Assembly (NCBI RefSeq): GCF_000337695.1
Contig: NZ_AOIA01000034.1
Span: 1-64,000 of the forward strand
Reading direction: 5' to 3'
DNA: 64,000 nt
DNA from: Natronococcus jeotgali DSM 18795
Lineage (GTDB): Archaea; Halobacteriota; Halobacteria; Halobacteriales; Natrialbaceae
The translations under genes and the position numbers were made by a program. Below the pieces are notes generated by a model that saw nothing but the letters and a program-made list of their open reading frames with translations, was not told the DNA's origin and ran no database searches. Positions within the stretch are counted from its first letter, which is position 1, and every line of letters starts with the position of its first letter. Below, piece by piece: positions 16,786-25,272 of this stretch.

Positions 16786-17507
16786 GGGGTCGTCCCGCCG
16801 GGTTCTTTCTGGGACCGTCGCTGGAGCAGTACCGACAGCGTCGTGACCGCGATCACCGCGACCACGTGGCCGACCAGCGCGGCGATCAGGATCGGGTGGT
16901 CGGTCACGAACGGGACGAGCAGCAGCTGCACGGCTGCGAACGCCGCGTTGAGTCCGTCGGTTCGGGCGTACTCCCGGGTCGCCTCGGGCTCGAACTCGTA
17001 GACGATCGACCGCCAGAGTCCGGCGACGGTCGCCCACCAGCAGGTGCCGATCCGGTAGACGACGTCCCAGAGGATCAACAGGAGCAGGGCGACCGCGAGC
17101 GCCGGGGGCTCGGGGCCGAGGATCTCCGTCAGCAACGGTACGTCGCTGGTCCGGGGATCAGTGACGAACAGGTACGTGACCAGGAGGACGAACGCCGTCA
17201 CCCCGAGGACGACCTCGATGCTCGAGCCGAACAGCACGCGCCGATACCCGTCGGGCGAGCGAAGCGCCCGAACCGAGCGGCTATACCGGAGCATGAGCCA
17301 GCTGCCGACCGCCGCGACGAGGACGGCGACGGTTCCCGGAACGACCGCCTCCCACAGCCCGTAGGCAGCTGCAACCGCGAGCAGCGCCGCTTCGAAGACC
17401 GCGAACTGGATCCCGATGGCGAGCCGGTCGGAGAGATCGAATCCCGGCAGCGCGCCGACGATGCTCTCGTAGACCCACGTCTCGCCGTACTCCGGGGTGC
17501 GGGTCAT
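16782..17507 (-). CDS. Haloarchaeal integral membrane protein of unknown function
   Basis: A 241-residue protein with about six hydrophobic segments and a short soluble N-terminus (MTRTPEYGETWVYESIVG). There are no catalytic motifs I can name; a Tyr/Glu-rich loop (YEFEPEATREYARTDG) separates the last two segments. Its start overlaps the stop of the upstream dehydratase/epimerase-like gene as ATGA (17504-17507), so the two are translationally coupled. Function unknown. Confidence 0.75.
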   Translation of the reverse strand: MTRTPEYGETWVYESIVGALPGFDLSDRLAIGIQFAVFEAALLAVAAAYGLWEAVVPGTVAVLVAAVGSWLMLRYSRSVRALRSPDGYRRVLFGSSIEVVLGVTAFVLLVTYLFVTDPRTSDVPLLTEILGPEPPALAVALLLLILWDVVYRIGTCWWATVAGLWRSIVYEFEPEATREYARTDGLNAAFAAVQLLLVPFVTDHPILIAALVGHVVAVIAVTTLSVLLQRRSQKEPGGTTP

Positions 17508-18463
17508 TCCTCGAGCGGGCGCCCCTCGTCGGGCAGTCCGCTCTCGAGGGTGTCCCCGTCGAGGGTTATCTCCTCGGCGAGCGCGCTGCGGACGGCATCC
17601 TCGAACGGCGTCGGATCGACGCCGACGAGCTCCCGCAGACGGTCGTCCTCGACGACCACCGGGTTGACCATCCCCTCGATCAGCCGGTGGGCGACCTGCG
17701 GGTCGACGTCGGTGACGAGATCGACCCAGTACGCCGACAGCGTCGGCGTCAGCACCGGAACCGGGACGATCACCGGCTCCCATCCCCTCGTGATCCGCGC
17801 GGTCGTTCGAAGCATCTCGCCGTAGGTGAGCACGTCCGGACCGCCGATCTCGTAGGTTTCTCCCGCGGTCTCGGGACGCTCGAGGACCGCGAGCAGGTAC
17901 GCGATCACGTCGTCGATGGCGATCGGCTGACACTCGACGCGAACCCACTGCGGGGTCACCATCACCGGGAGCCGTTTCGCGAGCTGGCGGACGATCCGGA
18001 AGCTCGCGCTCTCGGCGCCGATGATGATCGCCGCCCGGAGCACCGTCACCTCGGCGCTGCCGGTCTGCAGCTCGGATTCGACGAGCCGGCGCGAGGCCAG
18101 GTGCTCCGAAAGCTGCTCGTCCTCGTCGCCCAATCCGCTGAGGTAGACGATCCGCTCGAGACCGGCGTCGGTCGCCGCTCGCTCGAAGTTCCGCGCGGCG
18201 CGGCGATCCTGCGAGATCAGGTCCTCGTCGCCGCCCCCCATCGTGTGGATCAGGTAGTAGGCGACGTCGATCCCCTCGAGGGCGTGCTCGAAGCTGCCCT
18301 CCTCGAGGACGTCGCCCTCCGCGACGGCGATCCCGTCGTCGGGCGGGTCGTAGTCCTCGGCGTCCCGAACGAGCACCGTCACGTCGTGGTCGGTCAGCGC
18401 GCACAGCCCGGCGACGAGGCGGCTCCCGACGAAACCGGTCGCACCGGTCACGAGCACGTTCAT
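17504..18463 (-). CDS. NAD(P)-binding atypical short-chain dehydrogenase/epimerase
   Basis: A 319-residue Rossmann-fold protein starting MNVLVTGATGFVGSRLVAGL, with the nucleotide-binding TGATGFVGSR glycine motif at residues 7-16. AYYLIHTMGG and RIVYLSGLG follow at the positions usual for complex-I-like (NDUFA9/YfcH-type) atypical SDRs. The canonical YXXXK is not obvious. The later segment AGETYEIGGPDVLTYGEML is typical of this group. Substrate unknown; the coupled downstream membrane protein may be a partner. Confidence 0.85.
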   Translation of the reverse strand: MNVLVTGATGFVGSRLVAGLCALTDHDVTVLVRDAEDYDPPDDGIAVAEGDVLEEGSFEHALEGIDVAYYLIHTMGGGDEDLISQDRRAARNFERAATDAGLERIVYLSGLGDEDEQLSEHLASRRLVESELQTGSAEVTVLRAAIIIGAESASFRIVRQLAKRLPVMVTPQWVRVECQPIAIDDVIAYLLAVLERPETAGETYEIGGPDVLTYGEMLRTTARITRGWEPVIVPVPVLTPTLSAYWVDLVTDVDPQVAHRLIEGMVNPVVVEDDRLRELVGVDPTPFEDAVRSALAEEITLDGDTLESGLPDEGRPLEE

Positions 18464-18523
18464 ACCGGTGTGACGGACGCTCGATCCTTAATCGGTCGCG
18501 TTGCAGCCCCTTCGCCGCGGAGC

Positions 18524-19492
18524 TCACTCGAGGGCGTCCCAGCCCGGCGTCTCGGGTGCGCCCCGCTCCTCCTCGACCGTTCTGGCGGCCGACGGCGTTG
18601 GGGTCGTCCCGTCGGCGCTTGCCTCCCGTCGTTCCCACTCCTCGATCGCCGGACCTACCCAGGCGTCCTCGTCGTCGCTCGCGGTCGCGTCCCCGTCGTC
18701 GCTCGGGGTCACGTCCTCGAGCGACTCGAGCGCTCGTTCGTACCCCCGCTCGTAGTGGTTCTCGGAGATCGCGAGGGTGCCCGGACTCGAGGCGGCGGCG
18801 ACGGCCAGACACTCCGCGCGGTCGGCGGGCCGCAACTCGCCCGCGGCGAGTCGATCGAGGAGGCCCTCGAGTTCGTCGGGACGGGGGTGACAGAACAGCT
18901 TCGCGCCGATCGCCTGCGGGCCGAACAGCAGGTCGTCGGCGTCGTCGTGGCTGCGCTCGAGCAGGCGCTCGCCGCCGAACGCCGACTCGACGCGCTCGCA
19001 CTCGGTCTCGGCCCCCAGCGCGAGGTTTCGCTCGGGGTAGACGCCGCACTCGTCGGGAAAGCGATCGGTGCCGTGGATCCGACACTGCAGCGTCGTCGGG
19101 TCGAGAAAGACGCAGGTCGGCAGCCAGGTCGCGTCCTCGCGACCGAACGGGGCGACGGGCTTGGGCGGCTTCCGGAGCCCGACGAAGAAGGCGGGACGGC
19201 CCGCGACCGCGGCGACCCTGTGATCGCCGACCGCGACGCCCTCGTCCTCGCCGACCGCCCAGAACCGCGGCGTCAGCGCCGCGGCCGCCCCCCGCTCGAG
19301 GAAGGTCCGAACCTCGTCGCGGGTGAGCGCGGCGAAGTTGTAGCCGTCGTCGATCGGGGTGCGCTCGGCCCCGGAGCCGCTTTCGGGGATCGACCGACCG
19401 ACGGCGCGGTCTCCCGCGTCCGTCTCGCCCTCGTCGAGCAGCGGTCGCCAGTCGAGACAGCAGCCGGCACAGCCCTCGCAGTGCACCTCCAT
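18524..19492 (-). CDS. YkgJ-family cysteine-cluster protein
   Basis: A 322-residue protein whose N-terminus MEVHCEGCAGCCLDWRPLL has the C-x2-C-x2-CC arrangement of the YkgJ cysteine-cluster (probable Fe-S or zinc) family. Further Cys residues lie in CVFLDPTTLQCRIHG and DECGVYPERNLALG, where the family typically has two more ligands. The acidic Ser/Asp-rich C-terminus is probably disordered. Translation from ATG 19492 is chosen over a longer upstream frame because the cysteine motif should sit at the start. Function of the family is poorly known. Confidence 0.85.
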   Translation of the reverse strand: MEVHCEGCAGCCLDWRPLLDEGETDAGDRAVGRSIPESGSGAERTPIDDGYNFAALTRDEVRTFLERGAAAALTPRFWAVGEDEGVAVGDHRVAAVAGRPAFFVGLRKPPKPVAPFGREDATWLPTCVFLDPTTLQCRIHGTDRFPDECGVYPERNLALGAETECERVESAFGGERLLERSHDDADDLLFGPQAIGAKLFCHPRPDELEGLLDRLAAGELRPADRAECLAVAAASSPGTLAISENHYERGYERALESLEDVTPSDDGDATASDDEDAWVGPAIEEWERREASADGTTPTPSAARTVEEERGAPETPGWDALE

Positions 19493-19570
19493 GGTCGCCG
19501 GTACCGTGGGCGCGGCAATAACGGCTGTGCCGGGGGAACGACTTTCACCGCTCGGGGCCGATCCTCGCAC

Positions 19571-19813
19571 ATGGCGCGGGACACCTGCGAGGGCTGCGGG
19601 CGAACGGTGACGATCGCCGGCGGGATCGCCAACATCTGGTCGTTCGGCGATGCCGGCAACGCCGGAACCGCGATCGCTCTCGAGCTCGAGGACGGTTCGG
19701 ATCACCTGCTGTGTTACCCCTGTATCGCGGCGCTGCCCGACGAGCCGACGGACGCGGACGTCGCGCGACTGGCCCGGGTCGACGAGGAGACGTCGCGGCT
19801 CGAATCGAACTGA
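19571..19813 (+). CDS. Small zinc-ribbon-like protein
   Basis: An 80-residue protein starting MARDTCEGCGRTVTIAGG with a second pair, CYPC, about 44 residues later. Two CXXC-type pairs suggest a structural zinc site. The start codon lies 78 bases from the divergent cysteine-cluster gene, so the two share a promoter region. It resembles haloarchaeal conserved small zinc-finger proteins; partner and role are unknown. Confidence 0.75.
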   Translation: MARDTCEGCGRTVTIAGGIANIWSFGDAGNAGTAIALELEDGSDHLLCYPCIAALPDEPTDADVARLARVDEETSRLESN

Positions 19814-19903
19814 GGCGGCGCCGGAGAACGGAGCGTCGAACCGAAAGCAAACGTGTGACACACCACCACGATCGCCGTCGAGGTTCGATCCGACGCTGCG
19901 AGC

Positions 19904-19991
19904 GGAAGGGGTGGGATTTGAACGCCACGAGGCACGATGGCCGCCGCGGGCCTGACGGCGCCGCGGTGCTCTACCGCTGAGCGACCCTTCC
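19904..19991 (-). ncRNA. tRNA-like sequence with aberrant anticodon and variable regions (possible tRNA pseudogene)
   Basis: Reading the minus strand, a 7-base acceptor stem (GGAAGGG with CCCTTCC, extendable to 9 pairs by flanking GC) encloses a good D-arm (GCTC-AGCGGTA-GAGC) and a T-loop GTTCAAATC next to CCCAC. The T-stem has a mismatch or an extra base. The anticodon stem CCGCG/CGCGG closes a 13-base loop containing GTCAG, and a 15-base variable region follows. Total length is 88 bases. No normal 7-base loop with U33 can be drawn. It is clearly tRNA-derived but may be decayed or not an elongator tRNA. Confidence 0.6.
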
Positions 19992-20171
19992 GCACTCGAA
20001 GTCGACGACGGGGTCCGTATTCGTAATCGACCCGCTACCGACCCCGTACCGGGCTCCTACGTCTCGATAGGCGGCGCCTTCTCGAGTTACGCCGGCCGGA
20101 ACCGTCGCCGACGATCGCGGGACGCGGGACGGTTCGCAGCCTTTAGGGCGCGACCCGCCGTGGGTCGAACG

Positions 20172-22001
20172 GTGAACCCCGAGCGGATCTTCGAGGCCTT
20201 CCCCGCGCCGAGCTACCGCGGCGCTCAGGAGGCGGCGCTTCGCGACGTCCGGGACGCGTTCGCGGCCGACAACGACGTCGTGCTGGTGCGGGCGCCGACG
20301 GGCAGCGGGAAGTCCCTGCTCGCCCGCGCGGTCGCCGGCTGCGCGCGGACCGTCGGCGAGGCCGAGCCCAGCGAGGCCGCGGGCGCCTACTACACGACCC
20401 CGCAGGTCTCCCAGCTCGACGACGTCGCGGCCGACGACCTGCTCGCGGATCTCAACGTCATCCGCGGGAAGTCGAACTACACCTGCATCCTCCCCGAGGA
20501 GCGCGATACCCCGGTAAACCAGGCCCCCTGCGTTCGCGAGCGGGGGTACGACTGCTCGGTCAAACACCGGTGTCCGTACTTCTCCGACCGGGCGATCGCC
20601 TCGAACCGGTCGATTGCGGCGATGACGCTGGCCTACTTCATGCAGACGGCCGGCAGCGAGGTGTTTCGCAAGCGCGACGTCGTCGTGATCGACGAGGCTC
20701 ACGGATTGGCGGAGTGGGCCGAGATGTACGCGACGATCCAGCTCGGCCCGCGAACGGTGCCGTTCTGGGACGAGCTACGCGTTCCCGAGATCGACGGCCT
20801 GGATCGAGCGGTCCGGTACGCCGAGAACCTCGAGCAGATCTGCACCCGCCGGAAGGACGAGCTGCTCGGCCAGGAGTCGCTCACGCCGCGGGAGGTCCGT
20901 CAGCGCGACCGCCTCCAGGAGTTGCTCGGCGAACTCGACTGGTTCGTCTCGGACTACCGGGACCCCGAGAGTCCGACGACGTGGCTGGTCGACCAGTCCG
21001 AACCGCGCTCCGACGGCAACGGAGGCGACGATTCCGACGGGAGCGGCGAGAAACTCGGCGGTCCACTGACGATCAAACCGATGAACCCCGAGCGTTACCT
21101 CCGCCACACCGTCTGGGACCGCGGCAACAAGTTCGCGCTGCTGTCGGCGACCATCCTGAACAAGGCCGCCTTCTGTCGGCAGGTCGGACTCGACCCCGCC
21201 GACGTCGCGCTGGTCGACGTCCCCCACAGCTTCCCCGTCGAGAACCGCCCGCTGTACGACGTCACGCAGGGGAAGATGACCTACGAGCACCGCTCGGAGA
21301 CGACGCCGAAGCTCGCCCGGACGATCGTCCGGCTCATGCAGGAACACCCCGACGAGAAGGGGTTGATCCACACCCACTCCTACGCCATCCAGGAGCGACT
21401 GGCCGACCTCCTGGGTGATTTCGGCGTCGGGGATCGGATCCGCGTCCACGACCGCGACGACCGCGACGCCGCCCTCGAGGAGTGGAAAGCGAGCGACGAC
21501 CCCGACGTGTTCCTCTCGGTGAAGATGGAGGAGGCGCTGGACCTGAAAGGCGAGCTGTGTCGCTGGCAGGTGCTCTGTAAGGCCCCGTTCCTCAACACCG
21601 GCGACTCGAGGGTCGCCCACCGCCTCGAGGAGGGCCAGTGGGCGTGGTACTACCGAACCGCCCTGCGGACGATCGTCCAGGCGTGCGGACGGGTCGTCCG
21701 GGCGCCCGACGACTACGGCGCGACCTACCTCGCCGACTCGAGCCTGCTCGACGTCTTCGACCGCGCCCGCTCGGACATGCCCGACTGGTTCGCGGCACAG
21801 GTCGATCGGATGGAGCGCCCGGAGCTGCCGGCGTTCGACCCGAGCGCGGCCGTCGACGGCTCGAGTTCGGGCGATCGTTCGCGGAGCGGTTCGGGTCGGA
21901 ACTCGAGCGGTCACTCGAGGGGCGGTCGTGTCAGTTCCTCGCGCTCGCGGCGTTCGTCGGGCTCGAGTCCGCTGGCGGACGTCTGGGATACGGACGGGTA
22001 G
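20172..22001 (+). CDS. XPD/Rad3-DinG-like superfamily 2 DNA helicase with Fe-S cysteines
   Basis: A helicase of about 609 residues. Walker A is APTGSGKS near residue 42, the Walker B/DEAH box is VVVIDEAHG, and the motif VI region is QACGRVVRAPDDYGATYLADSSL. Between motifs I and II four Cys (YTCILPEE, APCVRERG, YDCSVKHRCPY) are placed as the 4Fe-4S cluster of XPD and DinG. It probably unwinds DNA 5'-3' in repair. The C-terminus is a low-complexity Ser/Arg/Gly tail. GTG 20172 was preferred to GTG 20160 because NPERIFEAFP looks like the natural beginning. Confidence 0.9.
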   Translation: MNPERIFEAFPAPSYRGAQEAALRDVRDAFAADNDVVLVRAPTGSGKSLLARAVAGCARTVGEAEPSEAAGAYYTTPQVSQLDDVAADDLLADLNVIRGKSNYTCILPEERDTPVNQAPCVRERGYDCSVKHRCPYFSDRAIASNRSIAAMTLAYFMQTAGSEVFRKRDVVVIDEAHGLAEWAEMYATIQLGPRTVPFWDELRVPEIDGLDRAVRYAENLEQICTRRKDELLGQESLTPREVRQRDRLQELLGELDWFVSDYRDPESPTTWLVDQSEPRSDGNGGDDSDGSGEKLGGPLTIKPMNPERYLRHTVWDRGNKFALLSATILNKAAFCRQVGLDPADVALVDVPHSFPVENRPLYDVTQGKMTYEHRSETTPKLARTIVRLMQEHPDEKGLIHTHSYAIQERLADLLGDFGVGDRIRVHDRDDRDAALEEWKASDDPDVFLSVKMEEALDLKGELCRWQVLCKAPFLNTGDSRVAHRLEEGQWAWYYRTALRTIVQACGRVVRAPDDYGATYLADSSLLDVFDRARSDMPDWFAAQVDRMERPELPAFDPSAAVDGSSSGDRSRSGSGRNSSGHSRGGRVSSSRSRRSSGSSPLADVWDTDG

Positions 22002-22110
22002 TTAGCAATCGGATTCTCTTCGCGGATCTGGATTCAAGTGACCGAGCGTTACGTAGAGCGTGCGTATGGACCGTCCGGCGTTGTATCTGCAGCCTCAACC
22101 AACCACTGCC

Positions 22111-22290
22111 GGGTGGGACTGAAAAGGGCTGGCGCGTTGAGCGGACGCGAAGCGTCCGCGAGGTCGTCGGCGCGAAGTCGTTCGAAACGGCTTCGCCGTT
22201 TCGTGATGCCAAAAATCTTCGATTTTTGAGCACGCCGACTGCTCGAGGGACCACCGATCCCTCGCTGCTCGGGAGAGCTCCGCTCTCCCG
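22111..22290. repeat. Cluster of perfect short hairpins (REP-like) in a long intergenic region
   Basis: The 661-base gap 22002-22662 holds no convincing gene apart from the micro-ORF at its right edge. After GGGTGGGACTGAAAAGGGC at 22111, four perfect inverted repeats share one geometry, an 8-9 bp stem with a 3-base loop: GCGGACGC-GAA (22141-22159), GAAACGGC-TTC (22184-22202), CAAAAATC-TTC (22210-22228) and GGGAGAGC-TCC (22271-22289). The stems differ in sequence, but spacing and loop size are constant. This looks like a haloarchaeal repetitive extragenic palindromic element. Bases 22291-22662 hold further weak repeats of GAGCGAGG type and no clear feature. Confidence 0.7.
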
Positions 22291-22662
22291 TTGCTCGGGG
22301 AGCGAGGCGACGTAAGCACCGACCGAGCGGAGCGAGGGAGGCGCGCAGCGAGCCGTAGCCCTCGAGCGGACCAGGGGCTTTCGGGGAGATACTGACGAGT
22401 AGCAGGTTCTGCTCACACGAACACAGGGGATTGCCACGCCCTCCCCAACCGATTCGTTCGGTCGCGTCGCTCCCTCACTCATCCCTCGCACAGTATCATC
22501 GACCGTCCTCACTGACGTTCGGCCGGTCGACAGCGCGCGCCACCGCAGAAGGAAGGATCAAACCGAGCTGATACGTAGTTCTCCTGTGCTGATCACGAGA
22601 GAAACTGCTCGGACTGGATTCGATAGAGCCGTGGAATCCGGGATGACAGTCGCACGCGGCTA

Positions 22663-22749
22663 TCACAACGCCGCCGTCGCGCCCCAGGCGATCATGGAGG
22701 TCACCATGAGGGCGACGAACAGCAGGGCGATGAGCTGGTTTCGGTCCAT
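22663..22749 (-). CDS. 28-residue single-span membrane microprotein
   Basis: ATG 22749 opens MDRNQLIALLFVALMVTSMI, continuing AWGATAAL and a TGA stop. It has a charged, polar N-terminus and one hydrophobic helix. It lies 44 bases upstream of the tRNA-modification gene stop on the same strand. The composition is that of a deliberate membrane peptide and not a random frame, and similar tiny proteins occur in haloarchaea as I recall. Function unknown. Confidence 0.5.
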   Translation of the reverse strand: MDRNQLIALLFVALMVTSMIAWGATAAL

Positions 22750-22792
22750 GTGTACGCGCAGTCAGTCCCGCGGTATGAATGTCACGCCCGGT

Positions 22793-24046
22793 TCACTCCT
22801 CGAACCGCGCGTCGACGACGACGTGGGCGACGCCCGCGCTGTGGCTCTTGACCCGTCGCTTTTCGAGCACCTCGAGCTCTCTCTCTGCCCGCTGGGCCGC
22901 CGTCTCGAGCCGTTCGATCGGTCGGTCCCACAGCCGCGACTCCGGGGTCGCCTCGTGGTAGTGGACGACCCCGCCGGGCACTAGCGCCTCGAGGGCGTGC
23001 GGGAGAAAGTCGCGGGCCTCGTCGGTTCTGGCGGTGCGAGCGTCGGCCGCGTCCTCGCTTCCCGCGCCGTCCGCGCGCCCGTAGTAGCCCATGACGACCC
23101 TGTCGACCTCGAGCTCGCCCGCCAGCTCCCGACAGTCGGCCGTGTAGGCGTCGATCCGATCGCCGACGTCGTTGAGCACGGCGTTCTCGAGCAGGTAGCG
23201 GAAGGCGGTCGGGTTCAGCTCGGTCGCGGTCACCCGCGCACCCGTGCGGGCCATCGGGAGCGCGAAGTAGCCGATCCCGGCGAACATGTCGAACACCCGC
23301 TCCCCGGGGTCGACGACCTCGCCCATCCGGACCCGTTCGGCCTGGTTGCCCGGCGAGAACATCACCTTCGCGGGATCGAGCCCGTACCGGGTGCCGTGCT
23401 CGACGTGAACCGTCTCGGTGTCGCGCTCGCCCGCGAGCAGGCGGGTCCGGGGTTCGCGGTAGGTGCCCGCCGTCCCCTCGTTGGCGATCCCCTCGTCGGC
23501 CAGCACGCTGTCGGCCTCGCCGTGGAGCTCGAGTAAGGCCTCGGCGACGTCGGTCTCGTCGGGGCACTCGTTCGGGAGCGTCACGAGGACGATCGAACCG
23601 ATCACGGCCCAGGAGCCGGGCGCACCCTCGAGGGCGGCGTCGCTCCAGCCCCGTTCGGCGAGCAGGTCCTCGAGGTCTCGGCTCCGGAACGCGGGCTCGA
23701 GCTGGCGGACGACCTCGAGGACGCGGGTGTCGGTCGGGGGTTCGGTGATCGGGAGCGCGATCCGCTCGGGGCGGTCCTCGCGAGTTGCGTCGTCCCCTGC
23801 GGAAGCCGTTTCGCTCACAGCCCGGCTTCCCTCGAGCGCCTCGTCGACGCGCTCGCCGTGATCCGAGACCACGTCGCTGACCGCCTGGACGCGCCGCGAG
23901 TCGTCGTAGACGCCCTCGGCGCGAAGCGACTCGATAGCCGTCTCCGTCCGCTCGCTCTCGACGACGGCCGCCAGCGGCGCGTCGGCGCGCTCGAGGGCGT
24001 CCGTCGCCGCGGTCGTATCCGCGTCGGGATCGGACCCCTCAGGCAT
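22793..24046 (-). CDS. Trm5/TYW2-family SAM-dependent tRNA-modification enzyme (possibly Taw2)
   Basis: This 417-residue protein has an N-terminal D1-like domain, an RNA-binding middle (DPAKVMFSPGNQAERVRM) and a class I SAM fold (VFDMFAGIGYFALPMA, then TATELNPTAFRYL). The family modifies G37 of tRNA, by methylation in Trm5 or transfer of the aminocarboxypropyl group of SAM in TYW2/Taw2 during wyosine synthesis. The motif that is NLP in Trm5 reads VVMGYYG here, which points to Taw2. The first 8 bases overlap the end of nmd3 (24039-24046), so it is translated after NMD3. Family certain, exact reaction inferred. Confidence 0.85.
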   Translation of the reverse strand: MPEGSDPDADTTAATDALERADAPLAAVVESERTETAIESLRAEGVYDDSRRVQAVSDVVSDHGERVDEALEGSRAVSETASAGDDATREDRPERIALPITEPPTDTRVLEVVRQLEPAFRSRDLEDLLAERGWSDAALEGAPGSWAVIGSIVLVTLPNECPDETDVAEALLELHGEADSVLADEGIANEGTAGTYREPRTRLLAGERDTETVHVEHGTRYGLDPAKVMFSPGNQAERVRMGEVVDPGERVFDMFAGIGYFALPMARTGARVTATELNPTAFRYLLENAVLNDVGDRIDAYTADCRELAGELEVDRVVMGYYGRADGAGSEDAADARTARTDEARDFLPHALEALVPGGVVHYHEATPESRLWDRPIERLETAAQRAERELEVLEKRRVKSHSAGVAHVVVDARFEE

Positions 24047-25223
24047 CGTCCTCGTAGGGGTCGTAGTAGCCGTCGTCGTCCTCGTCGCCGGTGTCGGGAT
24101 CGGGATCGGGCAGGATGTGGACGCCCGCGCGGCTCTTCAGGACGGGGACGGTCTCGACGTCGGGATCGAAGTAGTCGGGACGGGCGACGGTCTTGGCCCG
24201 GAACGTCTCGGGATCGAGCACCTGAACCGCGTTCTCGTCCTCGACGGTGACGACCGTCGTCTCGACGGCTTCCTCGCGCTCGCCGAGCTTGCGGGCCTCC
24301 GGCGAGTCGCCCTCCTCGTAGTCGGCCTCGTAGCGCTCGCCCGTGGTCACCCGGGTTCCCTTGAGGTTTCCGTGAGCGCTGCGGACGAGGACCGGACCGT
24401 CGTCGTCGTCCGCGAGGTCGATGACGTCGCCCGGCCTGTACGGCGGGAGGCGGACGGCGAAGGTGACCCGGTAGACTTCGTTGCCGTCCTCGTCCTCGGT
24501 GACGAGCGTCTCGGCGTCGTTCACCGAGCCGCCGAACTCCTCGACGGTCTTGTTCGCGATCTTCTTGCCGATCTTGTTGGTCGAGACCTTGATGTCGAGG
24601 CCGTCGTCCGTCTCGCCGACCTCGGTAACGAAGGCGTTGCGGTCGCCCGTCGCCTCCATGTCGGCGACGACCTGATTCGCGATCTCTTCGGCGCGCTCGA
24701 GTTCCTCGCTCGTCGGCGTTCGCCCCTCGGCGCGGATCTGGACGATGCTGGCGTAGTAGTCGCCGGCGATCCGGCCGCACCGTTGACAGGTCTGGCGGGC
24801 GATCCTGACCGGGACCGTCACCTGCTCCTCGACGGGCGTCCCGCGCACGACCCCCGTGAAGTAGGCGTGGATCCGGATCGCGTTCTCGTCGACCTGTTCG
24901 GGCTCGACCTGCCAGGCGACGTCCTCGACGTCGACGTGGACCGCCAGGGCCTCGCCGACCTCCTCGAGGGCGATGTCGGTGTAGTCTTTCGCCCCGACGT
25001 CGACCCAGCGATTCCGCCGGTAGACGGCGCCACAGCGGGCGCAGACCCGCACCTCGATCCGCTCGGGCGCGTCGACGAAGTCGAAGTCGGCGAAGTAACA
25101 GCTATCGCAGAGTTCGACCTCGGCGCCGGGGCGGAGCGGATCGGTCGCCGCCTCGGGGTCGCCCGCCGATCGGTCGGGTACCGGATCTCCGCAGCGAGGA
25201 CAGAACGCGCGCGACTCATTCAT
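24039..25223 (-). CDS. nmd3: Archaeal NMD3 homolog
   Basis: A 394-residue protein with Cys-pair zinc modules: CPRCGDP and CDSCYF at the N-terminus, CARCGAVYRRNRW, and CQRCGRIAGDYY. These correspond to the NMD3 zinc region; the later part (NTSTKIGKK-like VSTNKIGKKIA, FAVRLPPYRPGDVIDLADDD) is the eIF5A/eL22-like region. In eukaryotes NMD3 escorts 60S subunits; the archaeal role in ribosome assembly is less defined. The acidic C-terminal tail (DTGDEDDDGYYD) is typical of halophiles. It is translationally linked to the Trm5/TYW2-family gene. Confidence 0.93.
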   Translation of the reverse strand: MNESRAFCPRCGDPVPDRSAGDPEAATDPLRPGAEVELCDSCYFADFDFVDAPERIEVRVCARCGAVYRRNRWVDVGAKDYTDIALEEVGEALAVHVDVEDVAWQVEPEQVDENAIRIHAYFTGVVRGTPVEEQVTVPVRIARQTCQRCGRIAGDYYASIVQIRAEGRTPTSEELERAEEIANQVVADMEATGDRNAFVTEVGETDDGLDIKVSTNKIGKKIANKTVEEFGGSVNDAETLVTEDEDGNEVYRVTFAVRLPPYRPGDVIDLADDDDGPVLVRSAHGNLKGTRVTTGERYEADYEEGDSPEARKLGEREEAVETTVVTVEDENAVQVLDPETFRAKTVARPDYFDPDVETVPVLKSRAGVHILPDPDPDTGDEDDDGYYDPYEDDA

Positions 25224-25272
25224 TGTCCCCGCTTGGAGAGTGAGGATGTTAAGCGGCCCGCTCTCCGCACGC

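Noticed and set aside
16782-19085. 767-codon minus-strand frame running across the SDR gene into the membrane protein gene
   Set aside because: Only its last 241 codons form a real protein (ATG 17507). Upstream it shadows the SDR and cysteine-cluster genes.
19904-19991. tRNA-Sec, or a normal tRNA-Leu(CAG), at the tRNA-like site
   Set aside because: The nine-pair acceptor and TCA in the loop suggested Sec, and CAG after a T suggested Leu, but neither gives a paired anticodon stem with a 7-base loop or the D-arm of those tRNAs.
22586-22984. Plus-strand ORF in the gap after the helicase
   Set aside because: Its composition is not protein-like and it overlaps the micro-ORF and the Trm5/TYW2-family gene on the other strand.
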